48,166 bases of DNA from CAADGU01 sp964581605 (GTDB lineage Bacteria > Chloroflexota > Anaerolineae > Promineifilales > Promineifilaceae), in NCBI GenBank assembly GCA_964581605.1, contig CAZOPF010000039.1:1-48166 (forward strand), in the 5' to 3' direction. Shown one piece after another: positions 1 through 9,497 of this stretch. How positions within the stretch are numbered: the first letter of the stretch is position 1; every line of letters begins with the position of its first letter. The notes below the pieces were generated by a model. It was not told where the DNA came from. It did not search any database and worked only from the letters and a program-made list of their open reading frames with translations. The position numbers and the translations under genes were made by a program.

Positions 1-852
1 CAACGGCCGTTCGGCATAATACCCGGCAAAAAACGCTTCCGCCAGTTCCGGGTCACGCTGGTGAATCAGGTCACTGTTGTGCAAAAAGACGGCGATGTCA
101 TACGCCCGCCAGCCGGTGCCACACCAGTCAAAATTAAAAAAGGTGGGCTTGTTGTTCTCGTCAAAAAAGACACTGCCGCTGTGAAAATCGCCGCCAATTG
201 GCCCCCAGCTATCCGGCGTGTGCTGGTCATTATTAATCAGCGCCAGAATGTCATCCTTCGCCTCCTGCGCCGAAATCAGCAGCAGTTCAACGTCATCTTT
301 GTGCCCTTCGTCCTCGTCCCAATATCGTTTGATGCGTTGCACCGACCGGTCTACCAGGAATTCCAGGTCAAGCATCCGCCGGTCATACTTATGCTCATAC
401 TGGTTAGAAATGCGATGAATCCGGGCCATTTCCCGGCCAAAAATGTAAAGCTGCTCCTCGTCGTGGATGTGCATGGCTGACCCTTTGGCAAAACTGAAAA
501 GGGCGTAATAACGTTGGCCTTCTGGCGCATGGATGCTGCCCAGGAAACGGCCGTCGCGCCGCGCAATCGGGTAAGAAACCGGCAACCCTTCCTTCTCCAG
601 GAAATTCAGCCAATCCAATTCATACAAATAATCAGACTCCTGCCGCTGCAAACGAGTGCCCAACTGGTATAAACGGGCCACAAATTTGTCGCCAGCGCCC
701 GTCGTCACCAGATAATGATCATTGTCCTGCGTGCGCACCATTTTGCTAAACAGCTTACACGTCACCGGCCCGCCAAAATCATATTCAGCCGCAATTAACT
801 CCGCCAAAGCCTTCGCATCTACAAAAGAACGTACTACTTTGATTGTGTCCAT
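1..852 (-). CDS. APH-family phosphotransferase (small-molecule kinase), 3' end cut by window edge
   Basis: An open frame runs from ATG at 852 to the window edge, 284 codons with no stop. Late motifs GDFHSGSVFF and FNFDWCGTGWRAYDIA match the Brenner-type catalytic loop and metal-binding Asp of the aminoglycoside phosphotransferase/choline kinase/RdoA superfamily, which moves the ATP gamma-phosphate to a small hydroxylated substrate or a Ser/Thr. Usual length is 320-350 residues, so perhaps 40-60 residues lie outside. GGAGGA precedes the ATG by 4 nt. The substrate cannot be told: these proteins are annotated variously as aminoglycoside or homoserine kinase-like or stress kinases. It ends a leftward gene run and follows a large hairpin. 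Confidence 0.8.
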   Translation of the reverse strand, partial: MDTIKVVRSFVDAKALAELIAAEYDFGGPVTCKLFSKMVRTQDNDHYLVTTGAGDKFVARLYQLGTRLQRQESDYLYELDWLNFLEKEGLPVSYPIARRDGRFLGSIHAPEGQRYYALFSFAKGSAMHIHDEEQLYIFGREMARIHRISNQYEHKYDRRMLDLEFLVDRSVQRIKRYWDEDEGHKDDVELLLISAQEAKDDILALINNDQHTPDSWGPIGGDFHSGSVFFDENNKPTFFNFDWCGTGWRAYDIAVFLHNSDLIHQRDPELAEAFFAGYYAERPL

Positions 853-869
853 GTCTCCTCCATAAAATC

Positions 870-933
870 AGTGAGCAGTGAGAGGTAAGCAGTGAGCAGT
901 CTGCCGCTCACTGCCCACTGCTTACTGCTCACT
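870..933. repeat. Intergenic hairpin of AGTGAGCAGT-type quasi-repeats
   Basis: The left arm (870-900) is built of AGTGAGCAGT variants. The right arm (907-933) is its approximate reverse complement. It fills the gap between the acyl-CoA dehydrogenase and the kinase. No T-tract follows, so it is not a classical terminator. It is one of a dozen such hairpins in the window, each with different short units. Confidence 0.75.
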
Positions 934-941
934 TCTTGCTT

Positions 942-2099
<1,158 letters not shown>

Positions 2100-2113
2100 G
2101 TGTTCTCCTGTAG

Positions 2114-2139
2114 CAAGTTGCAGGTGGCAAGTTGCAGGT
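2114..2139. repeat. Short copy of the GCAAGTTGCAGGTG tandem repeat
   Basis: Two units of GCAAGTTGCAGGTG lie just upstream of the acyl-CoA dehydrogenase. They share the core AAGTTGCAGGTGGC with the longer 21-bp array at 2582-2783, which lies on the other side of the four-helix-bundle gene. The same simple sequence therefore flanks that gene on both sides. Confidence 0.65.
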
Positions 2140-2148
2140 ATTTATCGG

Positions 2149-2568
2149 CTAACTGTTCTTCTTCCAGCGACGTTGTTGGTCAATGACCACAATAAGGTTG
2201 GCGATAATTTCGTCTGCTAATCCAAAGCGGTGATTCAGCAAATCTGGTTCAAACACATGGCGGCCGCGAAAATACCAACCTCTGGTTTCTCTCGCCGAGC
2301 CAAGGGAGATTTTTAAGAAACGGGCATAATCTTTACCGTAACCTCGTCCAAAGCCTTCCTCAATGTTGGCGGCAATAGACCCCGAGCTATCAATTAGCTG
2401 CCAGGCAATTCCTTTGCCACGCTCATCGGCCAACAACTTTTCACTATCGAACCAGGCCAGGTCGGACAAGAATAATGCCACCTGGTAAGTCTTAAAATCC
2501 CACAAAGTATCCTTCTTAATACTCTCTGGTACCTGCGCCATCCACTCTTCAAAATTCCGAAAGTTCAT
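2149..2568 (-). CDS. Four-helix-bundle protein (23S rRNA intervening-sequence/S23 type)
   Basis: 139 residues. The segment from WDFKTYQVALFLSDLAW through IDSSGSIAANIEEGFGRGYGKDYARFLKISLGSARET matches the family found in 23S rRNA intervening sequences and elsewhere in genomes (TIGR02436-like). Such proteins form four-helix oligomers and their function is unknown. GAGGAGGG lies just before the ATG at 2568. The upstream sequence is open in the same frame through the 100-N gap into the next gene, but that apparent fusion is an artefact of the gap length. Repeats flank the gene on both sides, so it may be a small mobile or hitch-hiking cassette (inference). Confidence 0.8.
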   Translation of the reverse strand: MNFRNFEEWMAQVPESIKKDTLWDFKTYQVALFLSDLAWFDSEKLLADERGKGIAWQLIDSSGSIAANIEEGFGRGYGKDYARFLKISLGSARETRGWYFRGRHVFEPDLLNHRFGLADEIIANLIVVIDQQRRWKKNS

Positions 2569-2578
2569 CGCACCCTCC

Positions 2579-3795
2579 TCACCTGTTACCTGCCACCTGC
2601 AACTTGCCACCTGCCACCTGCAACNNNNNNNNNNNNNNNNNNNNNNNNNNNNNNNNNNNNNNNNNNNNNNNNNNNNNNNNNNNNNNNNNNNNNNNNNNNN
2701 NNNNNNNNNNNNNNNNNNNNNNNNACCTGCCACCTGCAACTTGCCACCTGCCACCTGCAACTTGCCACCTGCCACCTGCAACTTCTTAAACCCATCAATC
2801 GTTGCCCGCCAGCCAGCTTCATTTTGGCCAGGGACGAAGGGCAGGTAGTAACTGAGGCGGTCTATGCGACGGCCGTACCGCTGCTGCACAATCCCCGGCA
2901 GTTCGGCCCAGGTGCCGGTGACGGCGATGGCATCCAGGATGTTGTCGTTGATGAGGGCGGGCATGTCGGCCCAACGGCCGTTGCGTGCCAACACGCTCAA
3001 CTCTTTAGCTGTCTCTTGCCAGCCATGCAGTTCGGCCAGCACCCGGTAAGCGGGGGTACTCATGTAAAAGGAGATTTGCTGCTTGACGAAGCCTTCGGCC
3101 CAGGCGGCATAGGTGGGGTCGTCGGTGGGGATGGCGAAGACGGCCGTGTTCACACTGAAATCGGCCCGCGCTCGTTCCCCTTTGGCCAGCCCGGCTGCCA
3201 GATGGGGCAGCGCGTACTCGTCAAAGTATTTCACGGAATGGATGGCATGAACATGCACTCCTTCGCACAATTCACCGGCCAGCCGCAACATTTGTTCGTT
3301 CACGGCCGCAATGTAAATGGGCGGGTTGGGGTAGGCGATGGGGCCGGGATTAAAAAAGGGGGTCATCAGCTTGAGCAGGAAAAACTCGCCTTCAAAATTG
3401 AGCGGTTTGTCATGCTGCCAGCAATCCCACAGGGCATGGATGGCCTGAATGGTCTCGCGCATCCGCTTGACCGGTTTGTCCCATTTCACGCCCAACCGCA
3501 GCACATTGTGGGCTTTCACCTGTGGCCCCAAACCGAGGATGAAACGGCCGTGGCTATACTTCGCCAGGTCCCAGGCAATGTGTGCCAGAATAGTGGGGGT
3601 GCGCGGAAAGGCGACCGCTATCGCCGTGCCCAAAGTCAGCGTGGTGCTATGCTCCGCCGCCAGCGCCAGCGGCAAAAAAACATCGTGGTTGGTCTCGGCC
3701 GTCCACAAGCCGTCAAACCCCAATGCCTCTGCCGCCTGAACATGGGCTGCCATTTCGGCCAGATCATGGACAAGGAGAGTGGTATCAAACTTCAC
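2579..3795 (-). CDS. LLM-class F420-dependent oxidoreductase, 3' end crossing the scaffold gap
   Basis: Residues 1-335 form a luciferase-like monooxygenase barrel: MKFDTTLLVHDLAEMAAHVQ at the N-terminus, then WDLAKYSHGRFILGLGPQVK and the IYIAAVNEQML strand. This is typical of F420H2-dependent LLM reductases common in Chloroflexota and Actinobacteria. The start is GTG at 3795, embedded in an ACGGCCGT octamer, with GGGGAG upstream. After the normal family end (DGFKK) the frame continues as repeated KLQVAGG heptapeptides into the N gap. In that repeat phase the frame beyond the gap ends at TGA 2581-2579, inside the ribosome site of the next gene. This requires a gap of 5 modulo 21, so the stop is inferred. 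Confidence 0.75.
2582..2783. repeat. 21-bp in-frame tandem array interrupted by a 100-N gap
   Basis: The unit is 21 bp and reads KLQVAGG on the minus strand. About three units lie right of the gap and two left of it. The gap (2625-2724) is exactly 100 N, the conventional filler for unknown size, so the array probably broke the assembly. The unit count is unknown. Confidence 0.85.
2625..2724. other. Assembly gap of 100 N
   Basis: One hundred consecutive N inside the 21-bp repeat array. Its true length is unknown. Phase of the repeat on both sides predicts a length of 5 modulo 21. Confidence 0.99.
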
Positions 3796-3811
3796 GGCCG
3801 TTGCTCCCCGC

Positions 3812-4288
3812 TCATTCTTCTTCTAATAAAATCGTCAAATCTTCAGTCACAAAACCAGACGAGCCGCCAACCCGCTCTGGATCAATACGCACAGTAGCCC
3901 GTACTTGCATCCCGGCGCGAAACTCATGCGGCCGAATCTGGCTGCCATCCTCTACATAAATATCTGGGATGGGCTGAGAATTGATGGTGTAAGATGCCCC
4001 ACCAGGAATCTTGACGGTAAACAACGGCTTGTCCTGGGGAATCACATTCACCGCACTCAAAGGGCCAATGACAATAAATTCACCTTCCTGTGGCGCTGGA
4101 TTGGGGTTGATCAACAGCCCCGTTTCCGGGTCAATCTCGGCTTCGGCCGTTGGCGTTTCGGCCACAGATGATGACGATGAGGATGATGAATCATTTCCTG
4201 CACTATCGTTGTTGCCACCTGACCCAGAACAGGCAACCATCAACCCCAACCATAAACCAACAATGAGAAAACCAATTAACTTTTTCAT
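3812..4288 (-). CDS. Lipoprotein with Ser-rich linker, unknown function
   Basis: 158 residues. MKKLIGFLIVGLWLGLMVAC is a lipoprotein signal with a lipobox Cys at 20, followed by a low-complexity Gly/Asn/Ser linker containing a run of eight Ser. The folded part (about residues 55-158) has no motif I recognise; it includes VKIPGGASYTI and GMQVRATVRIDPER. ATG 4288 is preferred over an upstream TTG because AGGAGG precedes it and the signal peptide starts here. It lies 16 nt upstream of the LLM oxidoreductase and is probably co-transcribed. Confidence 0.75.
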   Translation of the reverse strand: MKKLIGFLIVGLWLGLMVACSGSGGNNDSAGNDSSSSSSSSVAETPTAEAEIDPETGLLINPNPAPQEGEFIVIGPLSAVNVIPQDKPLFTVKIPGGASYTINSQPIPDIYVEDGSQIRPHEFRAGMQVRATVRIDPERVGGSSGFVTEDLTILLEEE

Positions 4289-4424
4289 AACCAATTCCTT
4301 CCTCCTCAAATTTTAGGGTCAAAATGTACCTGTAAGGCTACGGCCGTGCAACATCCAGCCTAAAAGTGTCTGGCACTGCTTCGCACCGCTTCCTTCCTTG
4401 TCGCCCCTTCGCGCCCTCAGCGGA

Positions 4425-6023
4425 TCACATCCTGAACACCCCATAACGGGGCGCGCCCGGCGTTACAAAATCTACATTATGGGCCACCGACAACCCCATG
4501 CTCAACACCTGCCGCGTATCACGCGGGTCAATAATGCCATCATCCCACAGCCGGGCGGTGGCATAATACGGGTCTGACTCCTGTTCAAACTTCTGCCGCG
4601 TCATCATTTGCAACATTTGAATGGCGTTCTGGTCTGGCTCCTGCCCGCGCCGCCGCGCCTGCTGCTCCTGCACAATCGCCAGCACCCCGGCCGCCTGCTC
4701 GCCGCCCATCACCGCCACCCGGCTGTTCGGCCATGTCCACAAAAAGCGCGGGTCATAGGCCCGGCCGCACATGGCATAATTGCCCGCCCCATAGCTGCCA
4801 CCCACAATCACCGAAAACTGGGGTACGCTACTCGTCGCCACGGCGTTAATCATCTGGCTGCCGTATTTGATAATCCCCTCGCGTTCATACTTCGTGCCCA
4901 CCATAAAGCCGGTGATGTTTTGCAGATAAATGAGCGGCGTGCGGCTCTGGTTGCACAACTGGATAAATTGCGCTGCCTTATTGGCACTCTCCGAAAATAA
5001 AATGCCGTTGTTGCCGATGATGCCCACCGGCCAGCCGTTTAGATGGGCATGGCCGCACACGAGCGTTGGCCCATACTCCGGTTTGAACTCAAAAAAGTCC
5101 GAACCATCCACCAGGCGGATAATGATTTCGCGGATGTCAAAGGGAATTTTGGCGTCGGCGGGGATGACGCCCAGCAGTTCGTCGGGGTCATAGGCAGGCG
5201 GTGTGGGGGATTGGCGACGGCCGTTCACCTTCTCACTCCTCAACTGCGCCACAATTCGCCGCCCGATGCGAATCGCATCCACATCATCGGCCGCCAGATA
5301 ATCGGCCAGCCCGGACACCTGCGCGTGCATCGTCGCCCCGCCCAATGTCTCATCATCCGTCTCCTCCCCCGTGGCCATCTTCACCAGCGGCGGCCCACCC
5401 AGGTAGGCATATGCCTGCCCGCGCACAAAGACGGTGTAATCGCTCATGCCGGGCACATACGCCCCGCCGGCCGTGGACGAACCAAAGACCAGCGAAATCT
5501 GGGGAATACCCAACGCACTCATCCGCGCCTGGTTGGCAAAGCTGCGGCCGCCCAAAATGAAAATCTCATCCTGAAAGAGCAAATTAGCCCCGGCCGACTC
5601 CACCAGGCTGATGCACGGCAGCCGGTTCTCCTGGGCAATCGCCTGCGCCCGCAGCGTCTTTTGCAATGTCATCGGGTAGACCGAGCCACCCTTCACCGTC
5701 GGGTCATTCACAAAGATCATGCACTCCACACCCGATACCACGCCAATGCCGGTGATGTTCCCGGCGCAAGGCGCTTCGTCGTTATACATGCCCCACGCCG
5801 CCAGCGGCGACAATTCTAAAAACGGCGAAGCGGGATCGAGCAGCAATTCCAGCCGTTCGCGGGGCAGCAATTTGCCCTGCTCGCGCAGCTTGCGTGCGCC
5901 ACGCTCGCCGCCGCCCGCGCTCACCTTTGCCAGCCGCTCGTTTAGTTGGTCAACCAGCTTCTGCACGGCCGTTTGATTCTGTTTGAACTCTTCACTGCGG
6001 GAGTTTAATTTGGATTCGTGCAT
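4425..6023 (-). CDS. Acyl-CoA carboxylase carboxyltransferase (beta) subunit
   Basis: 532 residues, full length for propionyl-/methylcrotonyl-CoA carboxylase beta chains. The N-terminal half has RGARKLREQGKLLPRERLELLLD and VKGGSVYPMTLQKTLRAQ. The oxyanion glycines are in FGSSTAGGAYVPGMSDY, and the C-terminal crotonase-like half has TGFMVGTKYEREGIIKYGSQM and VVGGSYGAGNYAMCGRAY. It moves CO2 from carboxybiotin to an acyl-CoA. The residue pattern looks closest to methylcrotonyl-CoA carboxylase, but substrate choice cannot be fixed. No biotin carboxylase or carrier gene is present in the window, so its partner is elsewhere. Its ATG is 3 nt after the stop of the restriction enzyme gene without a clear ribosome site, suggesting coupled translation. 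Confidence 0.9.
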   Translation of the reverse strand: MHESKLNSRSEEFKQNQTAVQKLVDQLNERLAKVSAGGGERGARKLREQGKLLPRERLELLLDPASPFLELSPLAAWGMYNDEAPCAGNITGIGVVSGVECMIFVNDPTVKGGSVYPMTLQKTLRAQAIAQENRLPCISLVESAGANLLFQDEIFILGGRSFANQARMSALGIPQISLVFGSSTAGGAYVPGMSDYTVFVRGQAYAYLGGPPLVKMATGEETDDETLGGATMHAQVSGLADYLAADDVDAIRIGRRIVAQLRSEKVNGRRQSPTPPAYDPDELLGVIPADAKIPFDIREIIIRLVDGSDFFEFKPEYGPTLVCGHAHLNGWPVGIIGNNGILFSESANKAAQFIQLCNQSRTPLIYLQNITGFMVGTKYEREGIIKYGSQMINAVATSSVPQFSVIVGGSYGAGNYAMCGRAYDPRFLWTWPNSRVAVMGGEQAAGVLAIVQEQQARRRGQEPDQNAIQMLQMMTRQKFEQESDPYYATARLWDDGIIDPRDTRQVLSMGLSVAHNVDFVTPGAPRYGVFRM

Positions 6024-6026
6024 GGT

Positions 6027-6779
6027 TTAGGGGAAAAAACGCTCAAGATCGAAATTGCCGCTGTTAAACTCAACCAGCTTCACCCAATCAATGGCGCCAT
6101 GCTCATCACAGTATTTGTTTGCGAATTCGCGGGTAAACCGATTGAAAACGCGGTCTTTTTGTTGGAGAAAGGCTTCGTTGTGTTCCTTAGCCTGATAGCC
6201 AATTGGCTCAATAATGTCGGTATAAAGTTGTTCGTTTTGACTAATGAGGTACCAGAAATTTTGGCCAACAATCTTTAAGTAACCACGCAAGTAGCTGGTA
6301 GCAGACTTGCCATAACAGATACCCAAAACGGGCTGCACGTTGATATTCAAGTGTGATTGTTTCACTCGCTTGACGGCGTTTTGCAAATCGTGTTCCAGCC
6401 TATTTTGTTGGGAACTATTGCCCCAATTGGGGCCAGATTTGACAGAAACGACGTAATGGACACCGTTATCTTCAAATTCCAGGTCTACGCCAGGGGCAGT
6501 GGATTTACGGCCGTTACATGTCTTCCCTGCTACGAACACCGCCAGATTCTCTAAAAAATCACCAAACAGCTTTTCTTCAGATGAGGACAGAAAAGCTTCA
6601 AGCAATCCCCCAATGAGGTCTGAAGCCTTTGTGATATTTTTAGCACGAAAGAGATAGGGGTTCTTTTTAAGGAGCTTATTTAGCTGTAATTCTTCTAAAG
6701 ATTTAATTCGCCTCTGGTGAAAATCTATGATGTGGACATTAACAAACTCATTTACTTCCTCAAGATGGAGTGGGTTCAT
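6027..6779 (-). CDS. Type II restriction endonuclease, PmeII-like
   Basis: 250 residues. The stretch KNPYLFRAKNITKASDLIGG and SSSEEKLFGDFLENLAVFV is characteristic, from memory, of the PmeII-type restriction endonuclease family. The likely PD-(D/E)xK core is G-V-D99-L-E-F followed by VVSVKSGPNWGN, with Lys114; the usual acidic residue two before the Lys is Ser112, so the active site is a variant. Its ATG overlaps the methyltransferase stop by 4 nt, the usual way an R gene is coupled to its M gene. It should cut unmethylated foreign DNA; the recognition site is unknown. Confidence 0.75.
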   Translation of the reverse strand: MNPLHLEEVNEFVNVHIIDFHQRRIKSLEELQLNKLLKKNPYLFRAKNITKASDLIGGLLEAFLSSSEEKLFGDFLENLAVFVAGKTCNGRKSTAPGVDLEFEDNGVHYVVSVKSGPNWGNSSQQNRLEHDLQNAVKRVKQSHLNINVQPVLGICYGKSATSYLRGYLKIVGQNFWYLISQNEQLYTDIIEPIGYQAKEHNEAFLQQKDRVFNRFTREFANKYCDEHGAIDWVKLVEFNSGNFDLERFFP

Positions 6780-7636
6780 TGAACATCTCCGACTTTGTAT
6801 GTCACAGATTCTTCCAATAAAAGGGGCTGGTTGTGCCCGACACGCTCTCGAACAAGATGATAGTATTCTTCGGAAATATCAATTCCAATATAATGACGGC
6901 CGTGTTCCTTTGCGGCTACCAACGTCGTCCCTGAACCAGCAAACGGGTCTAGCACCACATCGCCCGTATCCGTAAACAGCCTGATAAACCAGGCTGGCAA
7001 CTCCACAGGAAAGGTAGCACTATGGCTGCGGTTGTAGCACTCAGTAGCCATATGCAAGACATTCGTCGGATAAACCAGATCACGCCCTACCCAATTAGAA
7101 ACATTTTTACCGAAACCGCTATTAGACCTTGATTCATCCCGCCGTTTATCTGTCTCACTCAAATTTGCTAACCGTGTTTTTGCCCAATCACCAACTGGCA
7201 CCATCACCGCATCTTGGTACATCTTAAACTGTTTGCACTTGTTGAACTGCAACAGCCGCTCCCAAGAGTCTCTAAAGCGATTCGGCCATTTACCTGGGTA
7301 AGAGTTCTTTTTGTGCCACATATATTCTTCTGTCCACAACCAGCCCTGTTCACGCATCTTCAAAATTAACTCCAGAACATAGGTATGTCGTTCGCCGTCA
7401 ACCACACGCTCTTTGATATTGAGGATAAACGTACCCGTCGGCTTAAGCACCCGCTTGAATTGGGCCGCTTTGGGCAAAAACCAATCTGCGTACTCATCAG
7501 GTTTAATACCACCATATGTTTTAGCGCGTTGATCAGCATACGGTGGTGAAGTAACAATGAGGTCGATTGAATTATCGGGGAAATCTTCTAGCACTTCTTC
7601 ACAGTCACCTAAAATGATACTGTCTAGCCGTTCCAT
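6776..7636 (-). CDS. Site-specific DNA methyltransferase, SPPY (N4-cytosine-like) type
   Basis: 286 residues. The catalytic motif IV TSPPY (29-33) comes first and the AdoMet-binding motif DPFAGSGTT (230-238) near the C-terminus, which is the beta-class order. SPPY is usual for N4-methylcytosine enzymes, whereas DPPY is usual for N6-adenine ones. The target recognition region is between residues 100 and 200. It pairs with the overlapping restriction enzyme gene downstream. A TATAAT-like -10 lies about 60 nt before the ATG (7701-7696, minus strand) without a convincing -35. Confidence 0.9.
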   Translation of the reverse strand: MERLDSIILGDCEEVLEDFPDNSIDLIVTSPPYADQRAKTYGGIKPDEYADWFLPKAAQFKRVLKPTGTFILNIKERVVDGERHTYVLELILKMREQGWLWTEEYMWHKKNSYPGKWPNRFRDSWERLLQFNKCKQFKMYQDAVMVPVGDWAKTRLANLSETDKRRDESRSNSGFGKNVSNWVGRDLVYPTNVLHMATECYNRSHSATFPVELPAWFIRLFTDTGDVVLDPFAGSGTTLVAAKEHGRHYIGIDISEEYYHLVRERVGHNQPLLLEESVTYKVGDVQ

Positions 7637-7727
7637 GATCTAACTTTCCTCGGTTGCTTCCGGTTTGTTTTAGCCTATTTCCACAAGTCGGCGGGATTAT
7701 AGCAGGAATGGGGCAAAACGGCCGTCG

Positions 7728-8510
7728 CTAGAACTTCATCCGCCGAAAGATAAAGGAAGGTATATGGCGAATAATGAGACCCACCAACCCCCAACGAGCC
7801 GGTAGATAAACAGTTTGTTTCCGGCGGTGGATGGCCTGGCAAATGGCGGCGGCCGCCTGCTCCGGCGAAATAACCCAAAAAGTCTTGGGCGCATTCTCTA
7901 GCAAAATCGTATCCACAAACCCAGGTTTGATGGTGGTGACGGTAACGCCATGTCGGGTGAGCCGGTTGCGCAGCGCTTCCAGATAGGTATTCAGCCCGGC
8001 CTTGCTGGTATTGTAAACAGGCGCACCCACCCGCCCCCGGTCGCCGGCGATAGAGCTGATGCCCACAATATGGCCGCTGCCCACCCGTTCAAATCGCAGG
8101 GCGGCCTGGTTCAGCCAGGCAATAGCCCCCAGTAAATTTACATCAATCATCGCCTTATCTTTGGCAAAATCATATTCGTCCAACGCCACATTGGGCTGCG
8201 TACCGGCGACGTACACAACTAAATCCAGGCCACCCAAGTCATGAGTGATAGTTTGAAAGAGCGCGGGTATTTCATCGTAGTCGGTGACGTTATGGGTATA
8301 CGGGAGAATTTTAGCGGGAGCTGCGGCCGTGTTCACACCCGCACACAATTCCTGCAATAAACTTTCCCGCCGGGCCAGCGCCGCCACCGTGTATCCCTGC
8401 CGCACCAGTTCACGGGTGAGAGCTGCGCCGATACCGGAAGAGGCGCCCACTACAACGGCACGTTTTTGTGGTTCTAATGGTCGGGTTGGTTGAGAGATAG
8501 TATTTGTCAT
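7728..8510 (-). CDS. Short-chain dehydrogenase/reductase
   Basis: 260 residues from ATG 8510. Rossmann motif GASSGIG at 22-28, NAG-equivalent YVAGTQ near 100, Asn125 in DVNLLGA, Ser in GISSIAG (152-153), Tyr166 and Lys170 in VYNTSK make a complete classical SDR tetrad. The C-terminus RHIPSFIFRRMKF is hydrophobic and basic, as in membrane-associated SDRs. A longer frame reaching back to 8681 would run into the hydrolase gene and adds only low-quality sequence. The substrate is unknown. It follows the alpha/beta hydrolase by 43 nt and may be co-transcribed. Confidence 0.87.
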   Translation of the reverse strand: MTNTISQPTRPLEPQKRAVVVGASSGIGAALTRELVRQGYTVAALARRESLLQELCAGVNTAAAPAKILPYTHNVTDYDEIPALFQTITHDLGGLDLVVYVAGTQPNVALDEYDFAKDKAMIDVNLLGAIAWLNQAALRFERVGSGHIVGISSIAGDRGRVGAPVYNTSKAGLNTYLEALRNRLTRHGVTVTTIKPGFVDTILLENAPKTFWVISPEQAAAAICQAIHRRKQTVYLPARWGLVGLIIRHIPSFIFRRMKF

Positions 8511-8553
8511 ATCAGGTTTCCAATTTTCAGAGTACCAGAGCGTGATGAGATGC

Positions 8554-9447
8554 TCAAAGGGCAACGGCCGTGCTAAAAAACTCAACCAGGTGGCGATTAA
8601 CTGCATCCACCTCATCATGTTGCAGCCAATGAGTGGCATGGGGGAAGAACACAAGGCGGCCGTCCCGGCACAACTCGACACTCAGCGGCGCTAACTCTTT
8701 CCCCAACGCCCGGTCTTGTTCCCCCCACAGCAACAAAGTTGGCGTCTGAATCGAACCAGGCGATGGCTGTGGCGTCGTAAAAAAAGCCCGGAGATTAGCC
8801 CGATACCAATTCAACATGGCCGTCACCACCCCCGGTTTCTCCCAGGCATATTCATACACCATCAACTCAGCGGCCGTAAACGTATCCTTATGACCTATAC
8901 GCAGCAAGATATTGCGCCCTTCACCCACATTCTGCTGCCGGAAACCACGTTCCGCCAGCCAGGGAAGCTGAAACGCCAGCACATACCCACTCTTGCGCAA
9001 CTGCTCCCGATTACCGGCGCGTATCGCCTGCACAACCACCGTCGGAAACGGTGCATTCAGCACGGCCAGCTTACGCAGCCGCTGCGGAAAATGCAGCGCC
9101 AGCCACCACCCCACGGCCCCCCCCCAATCATGCCCTGCCAGATACGCATCCTGGTATCCCAGTGCATCCATCAAACCCGTCACATCCCAGGCCAGTTCAT
9201 CCAGATGATACGCCCCCACCGGGTGCGGCTTATCACTCAGGTTATAGCCGCGCTGATCAGGCACAATCACCCGGAAACCAGCCTCAGCCAGAGCGGGAAT
9301 TTGCTTGCGCCAGCCAAACCAAAATTCGGGAAAGCCATGTAAGAGTATAATGGGCTGACCAGCCATCGGCCCGGCTATTACCACATGCAGCGTAATGCCG
9401 TTGGTTTGTATAAAATGATGTTCGTAGCCATTGGTTAATGTTGTCAT
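8554..9447 (-). CDS. Alpha/beta hydrolase, epoxide-hydrolase/haloalkane-dehalogenase type
   Basis: 297 residues from ATG 9447. HGFPE (37-41) is the oxyanion segment, DQRGYNLSDKP follows, and the nucleophile elbow is GHDWGG with Asp107 rather than Ser. Late acid in LLLWGEQDRAL and His in FPHATHWLQHDE complete the triad. An Asp nucleophile points to epoxide hydrolase or dehalogenase chemistry through an ester intermediate. HGFPE with a proline after Gly-Phe favours the epoxide hydrolase side. An in-frame extension to 9600 is rejected because it overlaps the divergent lipoprotein gene. Confidence 0.87.
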   Translation of the reverse strand: MTTLTNGYEHHFIQTNGITLHVVIAGPMAGQPIILLHGFPEFWFGWRKQIPALAEAGFRVIVPDQRGYNLSDKPHPVGAYHLDELAWDVTGLMDALGYQDAYLAGHDWGGAVGWWLALHFPQRLRKLAVLNAPFPTVVVQAIRAGNREQLRKSGYVLAFQLPWLAERGFRQQNVGEGRNILLRIGHKDTFTAAELMVYEYAWEKPGVVTAMLNWYRANLRAFFTTPQPSPGSIQTPTLLLWGEQDRALGKELAPLSVELCRDGRLVFFPHATHWLQHDEVDAVNRHLVEFFSTAVAL

Positions 9448-9497
9448 GGTAAAGCCCAATTTGTAGGATTTTACCGTCCATTGTAAGGAGAACAAAA

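Noticed and set aside
2582..2783. CRISPR array
   Set aside because: The units are directly tandem with no spacers and are translated in frame.
2149..3795. One 548-residue fusion of LLM oxidoreductase and four-helix-bundle protein
   Set aside because: It exists only because the 100-N filler happens to leave the frame open. The repeat phase differs on the two sides, and the small gene has its own ribosome site and ATG.
2824..3897. Plus-strand 357-codon frame
   Set aside because: Antisense to the LLM oxidoreductase. GC-rich third positions leave the opposite strand open; the peptide has no recognisable motif.
5043..5819. Plus-strand 258-codon frame
   Set aside because: Antisense shadow of the carboxylase gene. 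His/Arg/Pro-rich composition without domains.
8511..8681. N-terminal extension of the SDR to 8681
   Set aside because: It overlaps the hydrolase gene and adds unstructured sequence before the normal Rossmann start.
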